NCBI GenBank assembly: GCA_043228905.1
Contig: JBHGNT010000010.1
Location: forward strand, 6,758,001 to 6,822,000
DNA from: Azolla caroliniana
Lineage: Eukaryota > Polypodiophyta
Direction: 5' to 3'
DNA length: 64,000 nucleotides
In this document: positions 1 to 12,700 of the stretch, piece by piece
How the letters are laid out: every line of letters starts with the position of its first letter
How positions within the stretch are numbered: position 1 is the stretch's first letter
Position numbers and translations under genes: made by a program
The notes under the pieces: generated by a model
The model's input: only the letters and a program-made list of their open reading frames with translations
Told to the model about the DNA's origin: nothing
Database searches by the model: none

Positions 1-1781
1 CTTATGATTCATCTCAGCTATGTATTTAAGCATGCATGAAGCGAAGCAACGGCATGACAGATGATGGACATTGCTATAGACACATCAAATCGGAGACCCC
101 GTCAAGGAATTAGGGTATAGAACTGCAATCTAAGCATCTACGAGCCCAACAAACATGAAAATTATATGATGGGCACTTCAGTAAACAGATCAGGTGTGAC
201 GATTAGGAGATTTCTGGGCCTTAACAGGAAAATTAATGCCTTAACAACTAGCGGGTGATGCTATTGAATAAACGCAATAGAAGTGAAAATCAGGTCAAAT
301 TAAGGCATTTTGAGGCCAGATCAAAGACAGTAGCAAAACACTCACCTAAAGGCTCTGACAAATTTCTGCACAGCAAGGAATGAGGCAAAAACTAGGGTAA
401 AGCATGCCCTTTATAAAAGGGCAAAGGCTATGTTTAGATCTACACAGCTCCTTGTGTGCTGTCGGACCATCAAACAGTCGAATCCTACAGAGGAGATTCC
501 TCGGAAGCACGACCACAGATCTTGACTTTGGTGCCATGGCGTTCACACCTGTCGGTGATGGGCATTATACTCAATTCAGATCTAGAAGACACAACAGCCC
601 CACCACCATGACCACCACAAGCTTTCCATTAATCCTTTGTGTCGGTCGTGATTCATAACTACCTCCCCTCCATCAATCGGTCTCTCGCCCACATCCAATC
701 CAACACCAACTTGGCAGGTAAAGTGATTGATCGTAGGGCCCACTTCCTGTTCGTTCAATTCGCATCTGCTAAGATCATTAGCTTTTTGTCTTTTAACGAA
801 TGTGGACCTCCGGAGACTTCAACTTCGCCAAATCTCGTCGCACAACACTTTCGAATCGTAGGGTAATGGCTTGTTCTGCTGTAAGGATCGAATCTGCTGA
901 GATTATTAGCTTTGTTGTCTCCCCGACAGTAACGATTTCTTCAAAAAGGATTAATGTGGATCGCCAAGTTCTTTACCTTAACCAAACCTATTGGACAACG
1001 CTTTTTAAAATAGCTGGATAATGTCATGTTTGTTGTATGGGTCAAATGCTTTTAAGTACATGAGACTAGAATTGACTCCGTTGTTCCCATACTGATAAAA
1101 GCAACCATCTCTAAAAGAAATGAACTATGGGACATATCCAAACTAGTAAACATCATATTGTGCTCATTGTTAGGATCAAACTCTCCTAAGTACATGTGAC
1201 AATACTTGGCCTCGATATGAAAATAATTTGTTATGAATACAATAGACTAGGGATAATACATATAACCAATGTAATGTGACACCAAATTAGTATGAACTTG
1301 TTCAATGTTGAGCATGATTCAATGGAAACACTACAATCGTCTGCTTCATTCAACCATATGCTTCTTTGGCTCTAACCCATCAGCTTGCTAGAGGAGTGGA
1401 CCTATATAACAACATTGATCAACAATTACCTCGTACACTAGGATCATATGTTGTCAATAAGATCATTGTTTCGTAGTCTATGGGAGATTCGCAAGCTATG
1501 GACCAAATGCTACTTAGGGGCACTACAAACCTCTCAACACAAAATATACCATAACTTATATCAATCTCCGGTTACTTAGAAATCTGAAAATAGATATTGT
1601 TGCTTTAAAACAAAGTTCATTACTAATTTAGATTCATATATGTGTTGGGTATTTTTCACATTTCCAAAAGAGATACAACTACAAGAAAACAATATTTAAT
1701 CTATGACTCTAAAGACCTATTAGGTTCTTACTAAAATAGTTATCTTAGTTTTAGCCAATTCACATTGTTCCTCCTCTAGTT

Positions 1782-1818
<37 letters not shown>

Positions 1819-1990
1819 GGGAAACTAGTTGGAGTACATGTAATCAATCAAGTGTGGTTGTGGATCAATGCATATAGTATGGTAGTTATTGTTAGGTGTG
1901 AAAAAGTGATGACCACCGTCACAAATGCAATCAATGGAAACTCAAGTGCATTGATATGTTGTTGGTTAGGTTGATTGTAAGTGTAACAAT
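1..1990. other. Non-coding stretch, no gene recognised
   Basis: No long open frame and no recognisable protein family was found on either strand. Short frames of 60-85 codons occur between 346 and 1021 but have no known domain. The segments around 770-800 and 890-920 share a loosely repeated phrase (tctgctaagatcattagc / tctgctgagattattagc), which suggests an old local duplication. An unrecognised exon of a minus-strand gene around 346-546 cannot be excluded. Confidence 0.5.
1783..1817. repeat. (TC)n microsatellite
   Basis: Perfect TC dinucleotide run of about 17 units, read directly from the sequence. It lies about 170 bp before the copia derivative and is not part of its LTR. Confidence 0.9.
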
Positions 1991-2023
1991 TGTAAAGAGT
2001 CAGGAGTGATTCTGTGCAGCAGA

Positions 2024-2093
<70 letters not shown>

Positions 2094-2380
2094 ATACAGA
2101 AAAACCAAAAAACTGTATTAACATGAACAAGAATGCATCAACCACTAACTATCACAAGGAGAAGGAGAAGGGTGCTTATGTAGTCACCTTCTCTCTATAT
2201 TCTCTTTTTACAACCACCACTTACTAAAGAGAGGTGGAGACTTAACTATACTAAATATGTGCCATAGAACCTTAAAGTTCTATGACACACTAGTTACTAT
2301 ACTAAGAGGTGGGGTGTTCACACACTTGAGTATACTAAAGTGTGTTCCCACACTAGGGAAGTTGAGTTTGATTCTCAACA
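1991..2380 (-). repeat. Copia derivative 3' LTR (left copy)
   Basis: Starts TGTAAAG and ends CTCAACA on the plus strand. It carries a long (TG)n(AG)n microsatellite near 2025-2091, which is much longer in its AG part than in the partner LTR. Its length is 390 bp against 363 bp in the partner. Confidence 0.85.
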
Positions 2381-2581
2381 CGCAACTTCAAACGCAACTT
2401 CCGGTCGCCGAATAATTGGTTCAGACTGGTCTCCGGGTTAGCTTTGAGTCATCTCCGGCTTCGGCTACGGATAGCTGGCTCACTCGGTTTGGTCTTCGAT
2501 CAATGTCGTGTCGGTCGTTTCCTTACTCCCCCTCAAGCTCGGTTGGTCGGCGGTCGAGAGATCGAGGTTCTCCTTGAACAA

Positions 2582-3123
2582 TCATAGCTTGTCGGCTCCT
2601 AGGGCCTTAGAGAAGATGCCAGTCGTCTGCAGGTTCGTGGTAATGTGTTGCAGGTCGATATCTCTCGCAAGGACGCGCTCTCGAATAAAGTGATAATGCA
2701 GCTCAATGTGCTTAGTCCGAGCATAGAATATTGGGTTGTGGGCCAAGTGGATGTTGCTCATGTTGTTGCAATATAGAAGAATCGGATCCTTGATGGGAAC
2801 ACCCAAATCCTTCAAGATTCGCTTCAGTCAAACAGCTTCACATGCTTCCACGGTTGCGTCCCTATATTCTGCTTCTATGCTTGAGCTCCCTCGATATAAC
2901 ACCAATAGCCTTGGCCGACAAGATATTGGTGCATCTTGTACTCCCAAGATGCAAAGTTATTCTTGTTGAGTTTGTCGGTGGGAAGAGCGCTTCTCATCTG
3001 AGTGTTCATGTTGAGATGACTTGTTTGGAGCGAGTTTTTCTTCTCCTTGTTCTCTATTATGCAAGTTGTGTAGGTTGCTGCTACAGTGATCCGCCAGTTC
3101 TTCGTGAACGCGGGCTTAGGCAC
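2582..3123 (-). pseudogene. Copia gag start fused to RNase H end
   Basis: Minus-strand translation gives two pieces. At 2875-3123 a gag N-terminus contains LNKNNFASWEYKMHQYL, the usual 'locked onto W-K-M' start of copia gag. At 2582-2815 an RNase H tail contains LLYCNNMSNIHLAHNPIF and RTKHIELHYHFIRE, the conserved end of copia RNase H. The two pieces meet near 2815-2875, so more than 1,000 codons of a normal polyprotein are absent. The RNase H piece has CNN where family members have C-D-(S/N). The fragment has no coding function of its own. Confidence 0.8.
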
Positions 3124-3164
3124 AACACACGTGGAGGCGATGGACTTGGATCAAGCTACCAAGC

Positions 3165-3176
3165 GCTATGATACCA
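3165..3176 (-). promoter_or_regulatory. Primer-binding site, Met-tRNA type
   Basis: On the minus strand this reads TGGTATCATAGC, one base off the common plant copia primer site TGGTATCAGAGC. It begins immediately at the LTR end, as expected for minus-strand priming. Confidence 0.8.
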
Positions 3177-3209
3177 TGTAAAGAATCAAGAGTGATTCTG
3201 TGTAGCGGA

Positions 3210-3251
<42 letters not shown>

Positions 3252-3539
3252 AGAGAGAGTTATACAGAAAAACCAAAAAACTGTATTAACATGAACAAGA
3301 ATGCACCAACCACGAGGAGAATGAGAGGGGTGCTTATGTAGTCACCTTCTCTCTATATTCTCTTTTTACAACCACCACTTCCTAAAGAGAGGTGGAAACT
3401 TAACTACACTAAATATGTGTCATAGAACCTTAAAGTTCTATGTCACACTAGTTACTATACTAGGACGTGGGGTGTTCACACACTTGAGTATACTAAAGTG
3501 TGTTCCCCACACTAGGGAAGTTGAGCTTGATTCTCAAGA
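3177..3539 (-). repeat. Copia derivative 5' LTR (right copy)
   Basis: Direct repeat of 1991-2380, with a (GT)n run near 3211-3243 and only a short GA run. It directly adjoins the primer-binding site at 3165-3176, which fixes the orientation of the element. Confidence 0.85.
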
Positions 3540-6500
3540 ACAACCATAGAGTGCATCGGGATGAAGTCTATTATTGTATCTATGCTTCAATGGTTTGTTA
3601 TTAATGTAGTGTTGTTTATTTTCACTATTGCTTGCTTTGTCAAGTACCTTTGCGTGAGTCCTTTTCATAAAATCTAATTTGGTATCAATGTTTTAGAGAT
3701 CCTGAACTTGTTACAAGACCAATTTTTGAAGTTAGATCTCAAGGGAAAACCAATTAAACAAGGTTTGCAATTGCTTGGTCAATGAAGTAGATGATATCAA
3801 CAAGTAGAATTGGAAATGAGACTCTTGGCAAGGCAGGATCACGAGCACTAGCAATGTAAGAGGGGAAACTCGATGGGACAAGGTGGAATATGAGTCCAAT
3901 TATGCCAATGCTAAAATTTGGGAAATCAAATAGAGAGGCACGATTTTCCCATAGTCGGATCTTCCCTCTAGGACCATCTCAAAAAAAGGAGGAAATCCCC
4001 CATATGATTGCACCTAAAATATGTATATATCAGTAGCCCACACTACTATTGAAATGTTTGGAAGTGTCGAGCAACAAAAAAAATCATTTGGTGATTTCAA
4101 TGCTTGTTGGAGCTAGTTGGTGACCAAGGGGGGCATTTCAACTATATGAGATTAGTAAGACTATGAATAATAAAAGCCTTCCTTCACCAAAGGTGGAATT
4201 AACACAAGACCTTCCTTCACCGAAGTCGTCATTAATTTTGACAATTGAGCACATTAACACAAGAACAACTATTAGTTTCTTGTTTTTCTTTACAAGAAAT
4301 GATAGTATATTAGTATTAAGAAATGCCCTAAACTTGTACTTGAAATATGATACATAGGACCTAGGTAATTACCCCCATTTTTTTTATCAAGGTTAAGTTC
4401 TAACTAACAACTTAAATAAATACTTCAATGACTCCACCTTGTCAAAAATCTGCCTATAAAATATTCCTTTGTCCTATATGGCATGAAACTACAGTTGTTG
4501 TAACGATTAAACTCTTGTTTAAGTCAATGTTCTTTTGATTAGAATGTAATCACTATGTTTCTAATAAAAACAAAGGAAAACATGTTTACATGTTTGAGTC
4601 AATGTTCTTTTGATTAGAATGTAATCACTATGTTTCTAATAAAAACAAAGGAAAACATGTTTACAATCGTTTAGCATTCTAAGAAAGGAAATTCACCCTT
4701 AGCATTCTAAGAGAATCACAACAAGGTCAGTATAGTAATAGGAAGGAAATTCACCCTTATCATTCTAAGAGAATCACAAGAAGGTGCAAATTTAGCTCTT
4801 AAGCTCTATAATTAGCAAAGCCGGTCCGTAAATAACTTTACATGAATGCCTTAAGCAATATCTAAGCTAGAAACAAAAACCCTATCATTAATCCATTAAG
4901 GTAGACATATAAGAAAGTCATTAAGCAGGTAAGAAGGGAAACAAACCTATATACAATTAAGGCAAACACCCTAAAACTCCAAGAAGAAGAGGATCCCCCA
5001 AAAAACCATATAATACCGAAAAATACAAATCCTCCCTTATGCCCTCTTTTTACTATTTTTTTCCCATTGTGATTGGATTTGGCAATGTTGTCATGTGGTG
5101 TGTATGAAGTTAAAAAAGAGCGACCAAAAAGTTAACTTTTGTGAGAACTCAAGAATCTAGAGAAAGCGATCACTAGATGAAAAAGGAAGGCAAGCAAAAA
5201 AGATTACAATGAACGATAGTTCAAACATTAAAAGTTAACCACTACTAATGAAAAGATCAGAGATTTAAGAAGAAGTAAAGATGACTAGAAGAGAAAAAGT
5301 GAAGCTACAAACAAGCAAACACAACATGGGAGCATGTGGTACAGATGGATGATTGCATGGCATGCACTTTTGGTCGAACCAAGCACCCATGCAAAAAGAA
5401 AAGCAAAGATGCACACAAAACGGAGAAATGGGGATAATCCACTTTTAGCTAGCACGAGAGCTTATGTGAGGGCTATTAAATGAGAGAGTGAGCTCATTGT
5501 TGGAGTTCCCATTATTTTGAAATTGGACAAGAAAGTGAATGTAGAGGGCATATGGAGGATTACGATGACTAGGGCGCTAAGGTTGTAGATTCCCACATCA
5601 AGGACCCTATCTCTTTCTTTCTTGTTCTTCCTCCCCATTTACTCCGGATCACCCATTGTATTACCTGGCTAAAATATGACCTACTTCTAATTATGGATTT
5701 ATGACACTTTGTTCCTAATTTGGTCAATTATCCCACTTGCCAATTTGTGTTTATATTGGAACTTGTGAATGATTCAATGTGAATTTGAGTGGTGATCTTT
5801 CGTGTTACATGATTTTTAATTGCATAAAAAAGTTGAATGTTAATGTACATCTTGGATCCAAACTCTTGTTGAAACTCAACTACGAGGTTTCCAAACTCTT
5901 ATAAAGGGCAAAGGGGGGAAAAAACTAATTGTGAAACCTTTGTGAAAGGGAAATGACAAAGGAAGTGATTGAGACATGTGAATGAAGTCTATCCTATTTG
6001 AGGTTGTATGGAGGAAGAAGTGTCAAAGAAAACACATGGAGCGCAATTATTTGATAGGATTGGACAACTAACTCATAGGCCTCATTCACTCTACTTGGTT
6101 GAGTTGGAGTGAAAAAACTACTCATTCACAGAATTCATTGTCACTTGTTCAAACTAGCCAAACTCGTTGCTCATTTGAGCAGTTCAAGCTCACTATTTGA
6201 ATGAGCTAAGTAATATTCAAACAAGATGTTCAATCAACTTTTCTATTTGAGCGACAGAGAAGGAACTCAATTCAAAATGTTTCTAATTTGAGCATAACTA
6301 GTCAAAACATATCCGCCACTGCTTGAATGAACAACTTGCATGCTAAACAAAAAAGGCATAGTTGCATGCTCCATATCACTTCTAGCTTGATTTGAGAAAC
6401 TATTGAGAAAAGGTGCATTGGCCCATAGCTTCTCCATCTTCAGTCGTTGCATCAACTGAAAAAGTATCTGGAATGTAGGATGATATGCACACTTTGAAGA

Positions 6501-7280
6501 CAAAAGTACGATAACTTTTCCCAAAAGATTTTGTCAATGAATAAATATATAACTTGCGCGTTGAATCTCCAAAATATTCTACAATTGTTGTGGCTAGGCT
6601 GAGCCAACTCTTGTAAGATCTCTTCAACAAGCTAGGGTAGTCAAGTTGTGTGCCTTTTCTTATAGAAAATAAGGTAGAAATGAACCTCATCTAATTTAAA
6701 TGTAGCGAAAAGATTATGGTTTTCCTCCTATATTAAACAAGCAAAAGATAACCACATTTAAAGGCTACAAATATTTGATGACAATATATACTCCACAAAA
6801 TCCGTTTGTAAGTACCTCTTAACATATAATTAAATGTTTTAAGTGTTTTAGAACATTTTGTATCCGTGTTTTAAGTCATTTCTTAAATTTTGCGATTCTA
6901 AATGTATTCTCAATCCATCCAAGGATAGACCTAAAGTGGATGAAACAATAATGATCAATCATCATCAAAAAATGATGACGATTAATTAATTGACATATGC
7001 ATTGTATTTTATGTACAATTCACTAGAACGTAATTAATTAAAAGTGGTTTTACTTACGCAACATAATTTTGTTTAATTATCAATTGATCAAGAGAGCCTC
7101 TAAAGAGATCTACTATCATAGAGGGAGAGAGACAAAGAGAGAACAATCGTCGTAGATCGAGTGAGAGTCAAAAATAGCACAAGAATCATAAACCAAATGA
7201 GAGTGAGAGAATCGAAGACCAAGAGAGCATCGCAAGCAACAAAATTGGGGGGAAAGAGCAAGAGAGTTTAGGGGGGGGCC

Positions 7281-7312
<32 letters not shown>

Positions 7313-8686
7313 GACATTTTATAAGTGATGTTAAACACAACGTTTGGTGGAATATAGAAACGTCATATTTAATGGCTAGCATAGTGATAGGTTTCCATGA
7401 TGTTATGCCCTTTGTTTTGTAGTAGTGAATAATTAAAGAGTGAGTGGATATTGTAAAGTATCAACTCTAATCATTACAAGGTATCTCCCATACATTTGAT
7501 GCAACCTACATGTTTGTGATACATCATGTGTGTTCACAAACAAGGTGTGTGGTTAAGCTTGACATCTCAACACTCCTAGCATTTGTGGAACCTTTGGAGT
7601 AAGGTCTACAAGAATGTGTATGAGCAAGAGCCATGGATGCCCATACTAGGAGAATTGTTGGAAGGAACTAGGGAAAAAGGAAGGACCTCTACCATAGATA
7701 TGAAACATAGGGTCGACTATTGTTATTAAAGGTATTGGAGCACTATAGTAAAGTATAATACTTAGACTTGCAAATTCATTCAAGGTAAAACATGAATATT
7801 TGATTACTCGCAAATCATGTAAGGGTTAGTGTCTGAGAGAAGAAACCTTGTTGTTTTGTTGGGTGTAATATATGTAATATAATGTTTGAAGCAATATAAT
7901 TATTGTCACGTTGATCAATACTCAAGCTAAGTGTAGAGAAACAATAGATGCCATGTGTGTACCCACTTGGATGAGCCAAAATTCGAAGGATATTTGCATA
8001 GAAGTGATGGGAATTCTAAATTCATTATATGGCCATGTATAGATCTCTACCAAAATTCGCAATGGGAAAACATCATATCAACTCAATACAATGGTCTCAA
8101 AGTTCTTCAAACATGAACCCAACATCGAACACCCCTTGTTTTTTATAGCACTACATTTTATAGAGTTCTATATTGTTCCACTCTCCCCATGTATCATTAA
8201 ACAACTAGAAGGTTGTTGCTTGCCATCTCAGATTAGGTGCATGGTTGATACTTGTTGATTCACAAACGTTCATGGATTCACGTGATATAATCCATCTATC
8301 TATATCACATGTGTCCTCTTTGCATAGAAGTACATGAATCATGCAACCATCACAATTTATCTATCCAAGCCTAAAAGAACATTTTTACACATGGCTCCAT
8401 CATTGTATTTAAAGATTGTGTAAAAAATGTCTTCTTCTTATGTATATTGTCCGAGGGAGACATGATAGAACTATGTACATAATTCATGGTGGTAAGCCCA
8501 AAATAAGGCATGACCATCAACAAACATATGGACGTGAGTTCGACTAGCTCGGTAGTAACGACATGCACTTGCTTGTTAGGAAACACCAAAATTGGATAAC
8601 AACAAAAATAAATAAATAAATAATGCAAGCAAGAATCATGGTGTTCACCAATATGTATATCTATATGGCTACATCTAGCATTGGCC
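3540..8686. other. Long non-coding interval
   Basis: No gene could be supported in this 5.1-kb AT-rich stretch. Two overlapping minus-strand frames at 6267-6690 (85 and 96 codons) match no family I know. A sequence near 3680-3695 (tttggtatcaatg) resembles a copia primer site, and 3740-4010 could be a decayed gag start, but neither is convincing. A (TA)n run lies near 7283-7310. Confidence 0.5.
4523..4665. repeat. 75-bp tandem duplication
   Basis: The unit starting gtcaatgttcttttgattag at 4523 recurs at 4598 with period 75. Copy two matches copy one exactly by eye until about 4665. A second, looser duplication of about 58 bp follows (aaattcacccttagcattc near 4688 and again near 4746). Confidence 0.9.
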
Positions 8687-9628
8687 TTATTTATTGGTGC
8701 AGAAATGATGTGCCACGTGTTGAGAACGACCATGGATTTGGAAATGCCATAGCTTGCCCACACCTTCTACAAGGTTGTTCTTGCATAGGAACTCTTCACT
8801 AAATATCTTCTCCACATGACGGTCCACATCATGGAGAAGTATGTCTGTGTAGCTAGGAGCACCATGGGGATGTTCATAATTCATAGCCATAACGGCCGCG
8901 CTAAAGATGGCACTCATCCGTCCAGGCGCCTCGGCAAAGTATCCCCTAGGGGCATCGATCATTATCACATCCCACCTCGTCTCGTAGATCTCCTCCGGGA
9001 GACCTTTCATTGCTAGAGGCTCGCACCGTGATTCCCTCAAATCCGCGCACGCCCCGGGCGAGCAAACCCCGTCCCTCTCTTCCCTTGCATACCCGAGTAG
9101 CTCCTCGGCTTGAGAAAGCCTCGTCGGGTAGCTTGTCGCAACGGACCGCAAGCTAGGGTGCAATCCCTTCATCTCTTCTATCCAGCTCGGGTCCTCCTCT
9201 AGGAACACCGTGTTCCCCCCAAGGTTGAGGGTGTCCCACATCAAGCTATCGTGGCCTAGGCCGAACACGAGGAGATTGCAAGGACCCCTCTTGTTTAAAA
9301 TGTGTGCGGTCACCATGATCTCTTCCTTGGTTTGTTGCGGTGTTATGTTTGTGGTCGCGTAATGGATGAGCGCGAGGGGTACATGCATGTCGGGGAATGC
9401 CGCATGAGCATGTCTGTCGTAAATATTGCTCATCCTCGAGGAGATCCCTTGTACATCATGCACTTGGATGCCGTAGAGGAAGGCCAAAACTAGCACCACA
9501 ATGAGCAATGGCCATAACTTTAAGATGTGTTCAAGACGAGTGTGACACTTACCAATACCAATGCTAAAATGAGAGAATGTGGCCATAGCCGACGCTTTTT
9601 GCTTAGGGTTAGTGTATTGTTTGATCAT
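8687..9628 (-). CDS. Glucuronoxylan 4-O-methyltransferase-like protein (DUF579)
   Basis: An intronless 313-residue protein. Residues about 38-56 form one hydrophobic segment (LWPLLIVVLVLAFLYG), giving a type II membrane protein with a short cytosolic tail, as in Golgi xylan enzymes. The rest is a DUF579 domain: NLLVFGLGHDSLMW (near 120, glycine-rich part of the presumed SAM site), FLEEDPSWIEEM (near 143), RWDVIMIDAPRGYFAEAPGR (near 218) and LHDVDRHVEKIFSEEFLC near the end. The GHDSLMW and FLEEDP wording fits the GXM/GXMT branch, which transfers methyl from SAM to O-4 of glucuronic acid on xylan. The IRX15 branch is a less likely alternative. The first Met is used here; Met15 is an equally possible start. 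Length is normal for the family. No neighbour is functionally related. Confidence 0.88.
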   Translation of the reverse strand: MIKQYTNPKQKASAMATFSHFSIGIGKCHTRLEHILKLWPLLIVVLVLAFLYGIQVHDVQGISSRMSNIYDRHAHAAFPDMHVPLALIHYATTNITPQQTKEEIMVTAHILNKRGPCNLLVFGLGHDSLMWDTLNLGGNTVFLEEDPSWIEEMKGLHPSLRSVATSYPTRLSQAEELLGYAREERDGVCSPGACADLRESRCEPLAMKGLPEEIYETRWDVIMIDAPRGYFAEAPGRMSAIFSAAVMAMNYEHPHGAPSYTDILLHDVDRHVEKIFSEEFLCKNNLVEGVGKLWHFQIHGRSQHVAHHFCTNK

Positions 9629-9704
9629 GTAATATTGTGGATGTGTCTATGTATTAGGTTGATACTTTGGTTTTCTCTTGGGAAACGCACACGTTAATCT
9701 ACAC

Positions 9705-9715
9705 ATAAATATATG
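9705..9715 (-). promoter_or_regulatory. Possible TATA box of the DUF579 gene
   Basis: The minus strand reads ATATATTTATG about 80-90 bp before the start codon, a plausible plant TATA position. Between it and the ATG lies ACCTAAT, which fits the published secondary-wall MYB element consensus ACC(A/T)A(A/C)(T/C). The link is only a sequence match. Confidence 0.35.
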
Positions 9716-12700
9716 GGTGGTTAGGATTGTACTTTTTATGGTGGGAGGAGGTATGATGCCTCCCATATATAAGTTGCCCCACTCTATAGTAGATTGCAAA
9801 ATAGAGCTTCTAGGTATGATTACCCACCCTTTAAAAAATAAGATTGTAAACCAGAAACAACCCACCAACTAATGATTAAAGTGGTCAATCTAACCTTACG
9901 CTTCCGTTTCACAAACCATCACCAATCCTTGACGATTTGAGTAATCGACAGTGATATTACATCCAAAAGCATAAACACAATTATGTAATTGCCTTTGCCC
10001 GTATATATTGTATATGGCAGTTTATACCAAGGTCTACTTTTGCAAGGTCACAATTATTCTGGAAAATTTGTTAAACCTAAGGAATAATTTTGTGGATTTT
10101 GAGAAAAATGAGACTAAGTTCGACATTGCAAAAAGAGATTGTGCTCTAGACAACCCCACTTATTCTATGCAACAACTTATTACTTAAAACTTACACATAT
10201 GCAAGCTTATGTTTCCAAAAAAATAAGTTCAACATGAACAGTAAAGCTTCTTCTTTTTTGACACCTTACTATTAGTTCAAATGTCACGAGATTGTTTGAC
10301 GTTAGGTTCTTTATGATGTGTTTTGTAGATAATGGATGCTAACAAATTGCACCAAGGTAGAAAACAATATTATTGCCAAGAGTAACTTTTTCATATTAAA
10401 AAATGAAATAATCTTAGAAGAAGTTTTAGGCTTCGAAAATGCGTTGATTTTTCTAAAATCTACTACATCATGTAAGGTATGTAGTATATATCACCACACC
10501 CACTAATTTCATGATGTTGTCTTAACTTAAAAGGTAGAAATTATCGGGTGAATCTAGAAAGTTGTTAGTGGGCTCAAGGAATACCGACCAAATTAAGATT
10601 TCTAGCTTTAAGATTCAAAAGTTTGCCTAACATTTGAATAAGGGGTAGACGAATTAAACAATTTCTTAATATGATATGGTTATGAGTCATGACATATTTT
10701 GTGAACATTTATGATGCCATGTTGTGTTTGATTATTCCTAAAGCGTAATAATTTAAATGAGCTGGATATATAGGCCACGTCCATGATTTCAAGCATAAAG
10801 CATGCTCTTGTAAAAATAGATATAACTTGTAATCATCCTCACTATGAAAGCATTATGGTTTTATTAAGAGAAATATCACAAAAGAGTCTTGCCGCTATAA
10901 AAGGACAATCCCCTCTCTTTAGCATGATAGTCTTTTGACTTTTGATGTTTATGACCCATAAATTTTTATTTCAAACATATATTTGTGTTGGGAAGTTGTT
11001 CTTGTTGTAGCGTAAATTGGATCTGAATTCAAGAAAGAGTTTGTTTGACTTGTAAAGGAAACACCTTTTCGTCTTTTATAGAGCATGTGTGCTCTAGAAA
11101 TAATCCATTGGTTTCTAACATGTAATTAGTCTAGTACAAATCCGAATACTACAATAATTGAAGAACTTACTACTAGCCAATAAGAGAATCAAAACATTGG
11201 GATGACATAGACAAATTAAAATTATTGTACTTGTATAAGTTTAATATAAAAAGTGAAAAGGATGTATACTAAAAGAAACAACACCTATGTCATTATGCAA
11301 CACCTCCTATATGTAGTTAAAAGAGGCTATTATGCAACACCTATATGTAGTTAAAAGAAACAATTTACACTAAAAGCAAGTATGAATTCTAAATTGAAGT
11401 ATAAACAATCAATCATTACCTAATAAACTCCTATTACATTGTTCATTGCGTAGGAACTATATAGCGATACTAGTAACATTGTCCCTGACACTTTATCTAC
11501 AATAATGAGAGTGCCACCCGATAACAAGACTCATGTCACCCCTTTAAAATAAATTGCAATAAATTGCAAATGTAATTTTATTTAATTGTCATTTAGCCTT
11601 CTTATTTGAATCTCGTTCAACAATGCAAAGCATTTAGTACGGTATTGCAAATGATTAATATTATTGTACTTATCCAAATTTAAGTGACAACGTAATTGGA
11701 GATTTTGTGGTTTTCTAGAAAGAGTTGGAGGAAATGGTGAAGCATGATCTGACAATGTCAAGGAAATGTTCAAACAAGCTACACGATATTGTTGTTTCCT
11801 CAATATTGGGTGGTTATCAAATCATGCCAATTGAAATTTGAAACTATTGGGATACTTGGTTGTGTAAACTAGATATATGTACATATTTCATTTGTTTTTT
11901 ATTTTAATTGAAGTTTGCTTTTAAGAGAGAGAAAACAAGAATTTGGTGTTGTCCTCTAGTCCCAATGTGACAAAGGACATACTAAACAGGAGAAAAAAGT
12001 CATGCCAGTCATAATACATATTATATCTTAGCTTTAATGACCGCATATGAGGGAAGTGACATATCATACATTGAATTTGGCCTATATAGTTAGTTATATT
12101 AAGGTCGAGACTCGAGTGCATCTCAAAGTGATATTGTAATGAGATTTTCAAGGCAAAGCACCGTAAAAAATTGTATTCCACAAAAGTTCAAAACCCCTAC
12201 ACTTGAAGGAATGTTTTATGATGACCATTCTGTGACAGCAACAAGCACTTGTCTCCAACATCTACATTGATCCCAAACCATGAAGATCTTATCTTTAAAA
12301 TGTCCCTAAAGGTTGAAAAAGTTGTGTACATTATGTTACTGGAAGTTCCATAGTGTATGATTTCAATCTTTAGTATAAACTTTGTAGCAAAATACTTGTT
12401 TGAATTGAAACACATCTTTGCAATAGTTTTTTAACAACCATTTACACAATAATATACAAAATCAAATATTGAACAAAGGTATATTAACGCCATATGCGCG
12501 CAACTTATGTCGTATGTTCATTATTTCAATGATTTAGAATGTTTTCCTTCACCCACTTATTATCTCCCTCGAACATAGACACATTAGCAATTGTTAGAAG
12601 ACAAAATATTATTGCTATTGTGTGCTAGTGCAGTATGATGCGCGAAACCTCATTTTAGCAAATGTATTGATGAGTTACGAAATGTGCATTAACGACATAA

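Larger units (their letters stand above)
1991..3539 (-). mobile_element. Ty1/copia deletion derivative with two LTRs
   Basis: Two direct repeats (1991-2380 and 3177-3539) flank about 800 bp of internal sequence. Read on the minus strand, the 5' LTR is the right copy. Next to it lies a primer-binding site resembling the initiator-Met site (3165-3176), and a purine-rich GAGGGGGAG tract lies near 2525-2535. The flanking bases are acaat (1986-1990) and acaac (3540-3544), a slightly mutated 5-bp target duplication. The internal part joins the first codons of gag to the last part of RNase H, so protease, integrase and reverse transcriptase are missing. It could only move with help from a complete relative. 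LTR divergence and the altered terminus of one LTR (TCTTGAG instead of TGTTGAG on the minus strand) indicate an old insertion. Confidence 0.85.

Noticed and set aside
3680-4010. Possible start of another copia or gypsy element
   Set aside because: A primer-like word and weak gag resemblance only; no LTR pair or catalytic motif.
6267-6690. Two overlapping minus-strand frames of 85 and 96 codons
   Set aside because: No recognisable domain, codon use like the surrounding AT-rich DNA, no supporting splice pattern.
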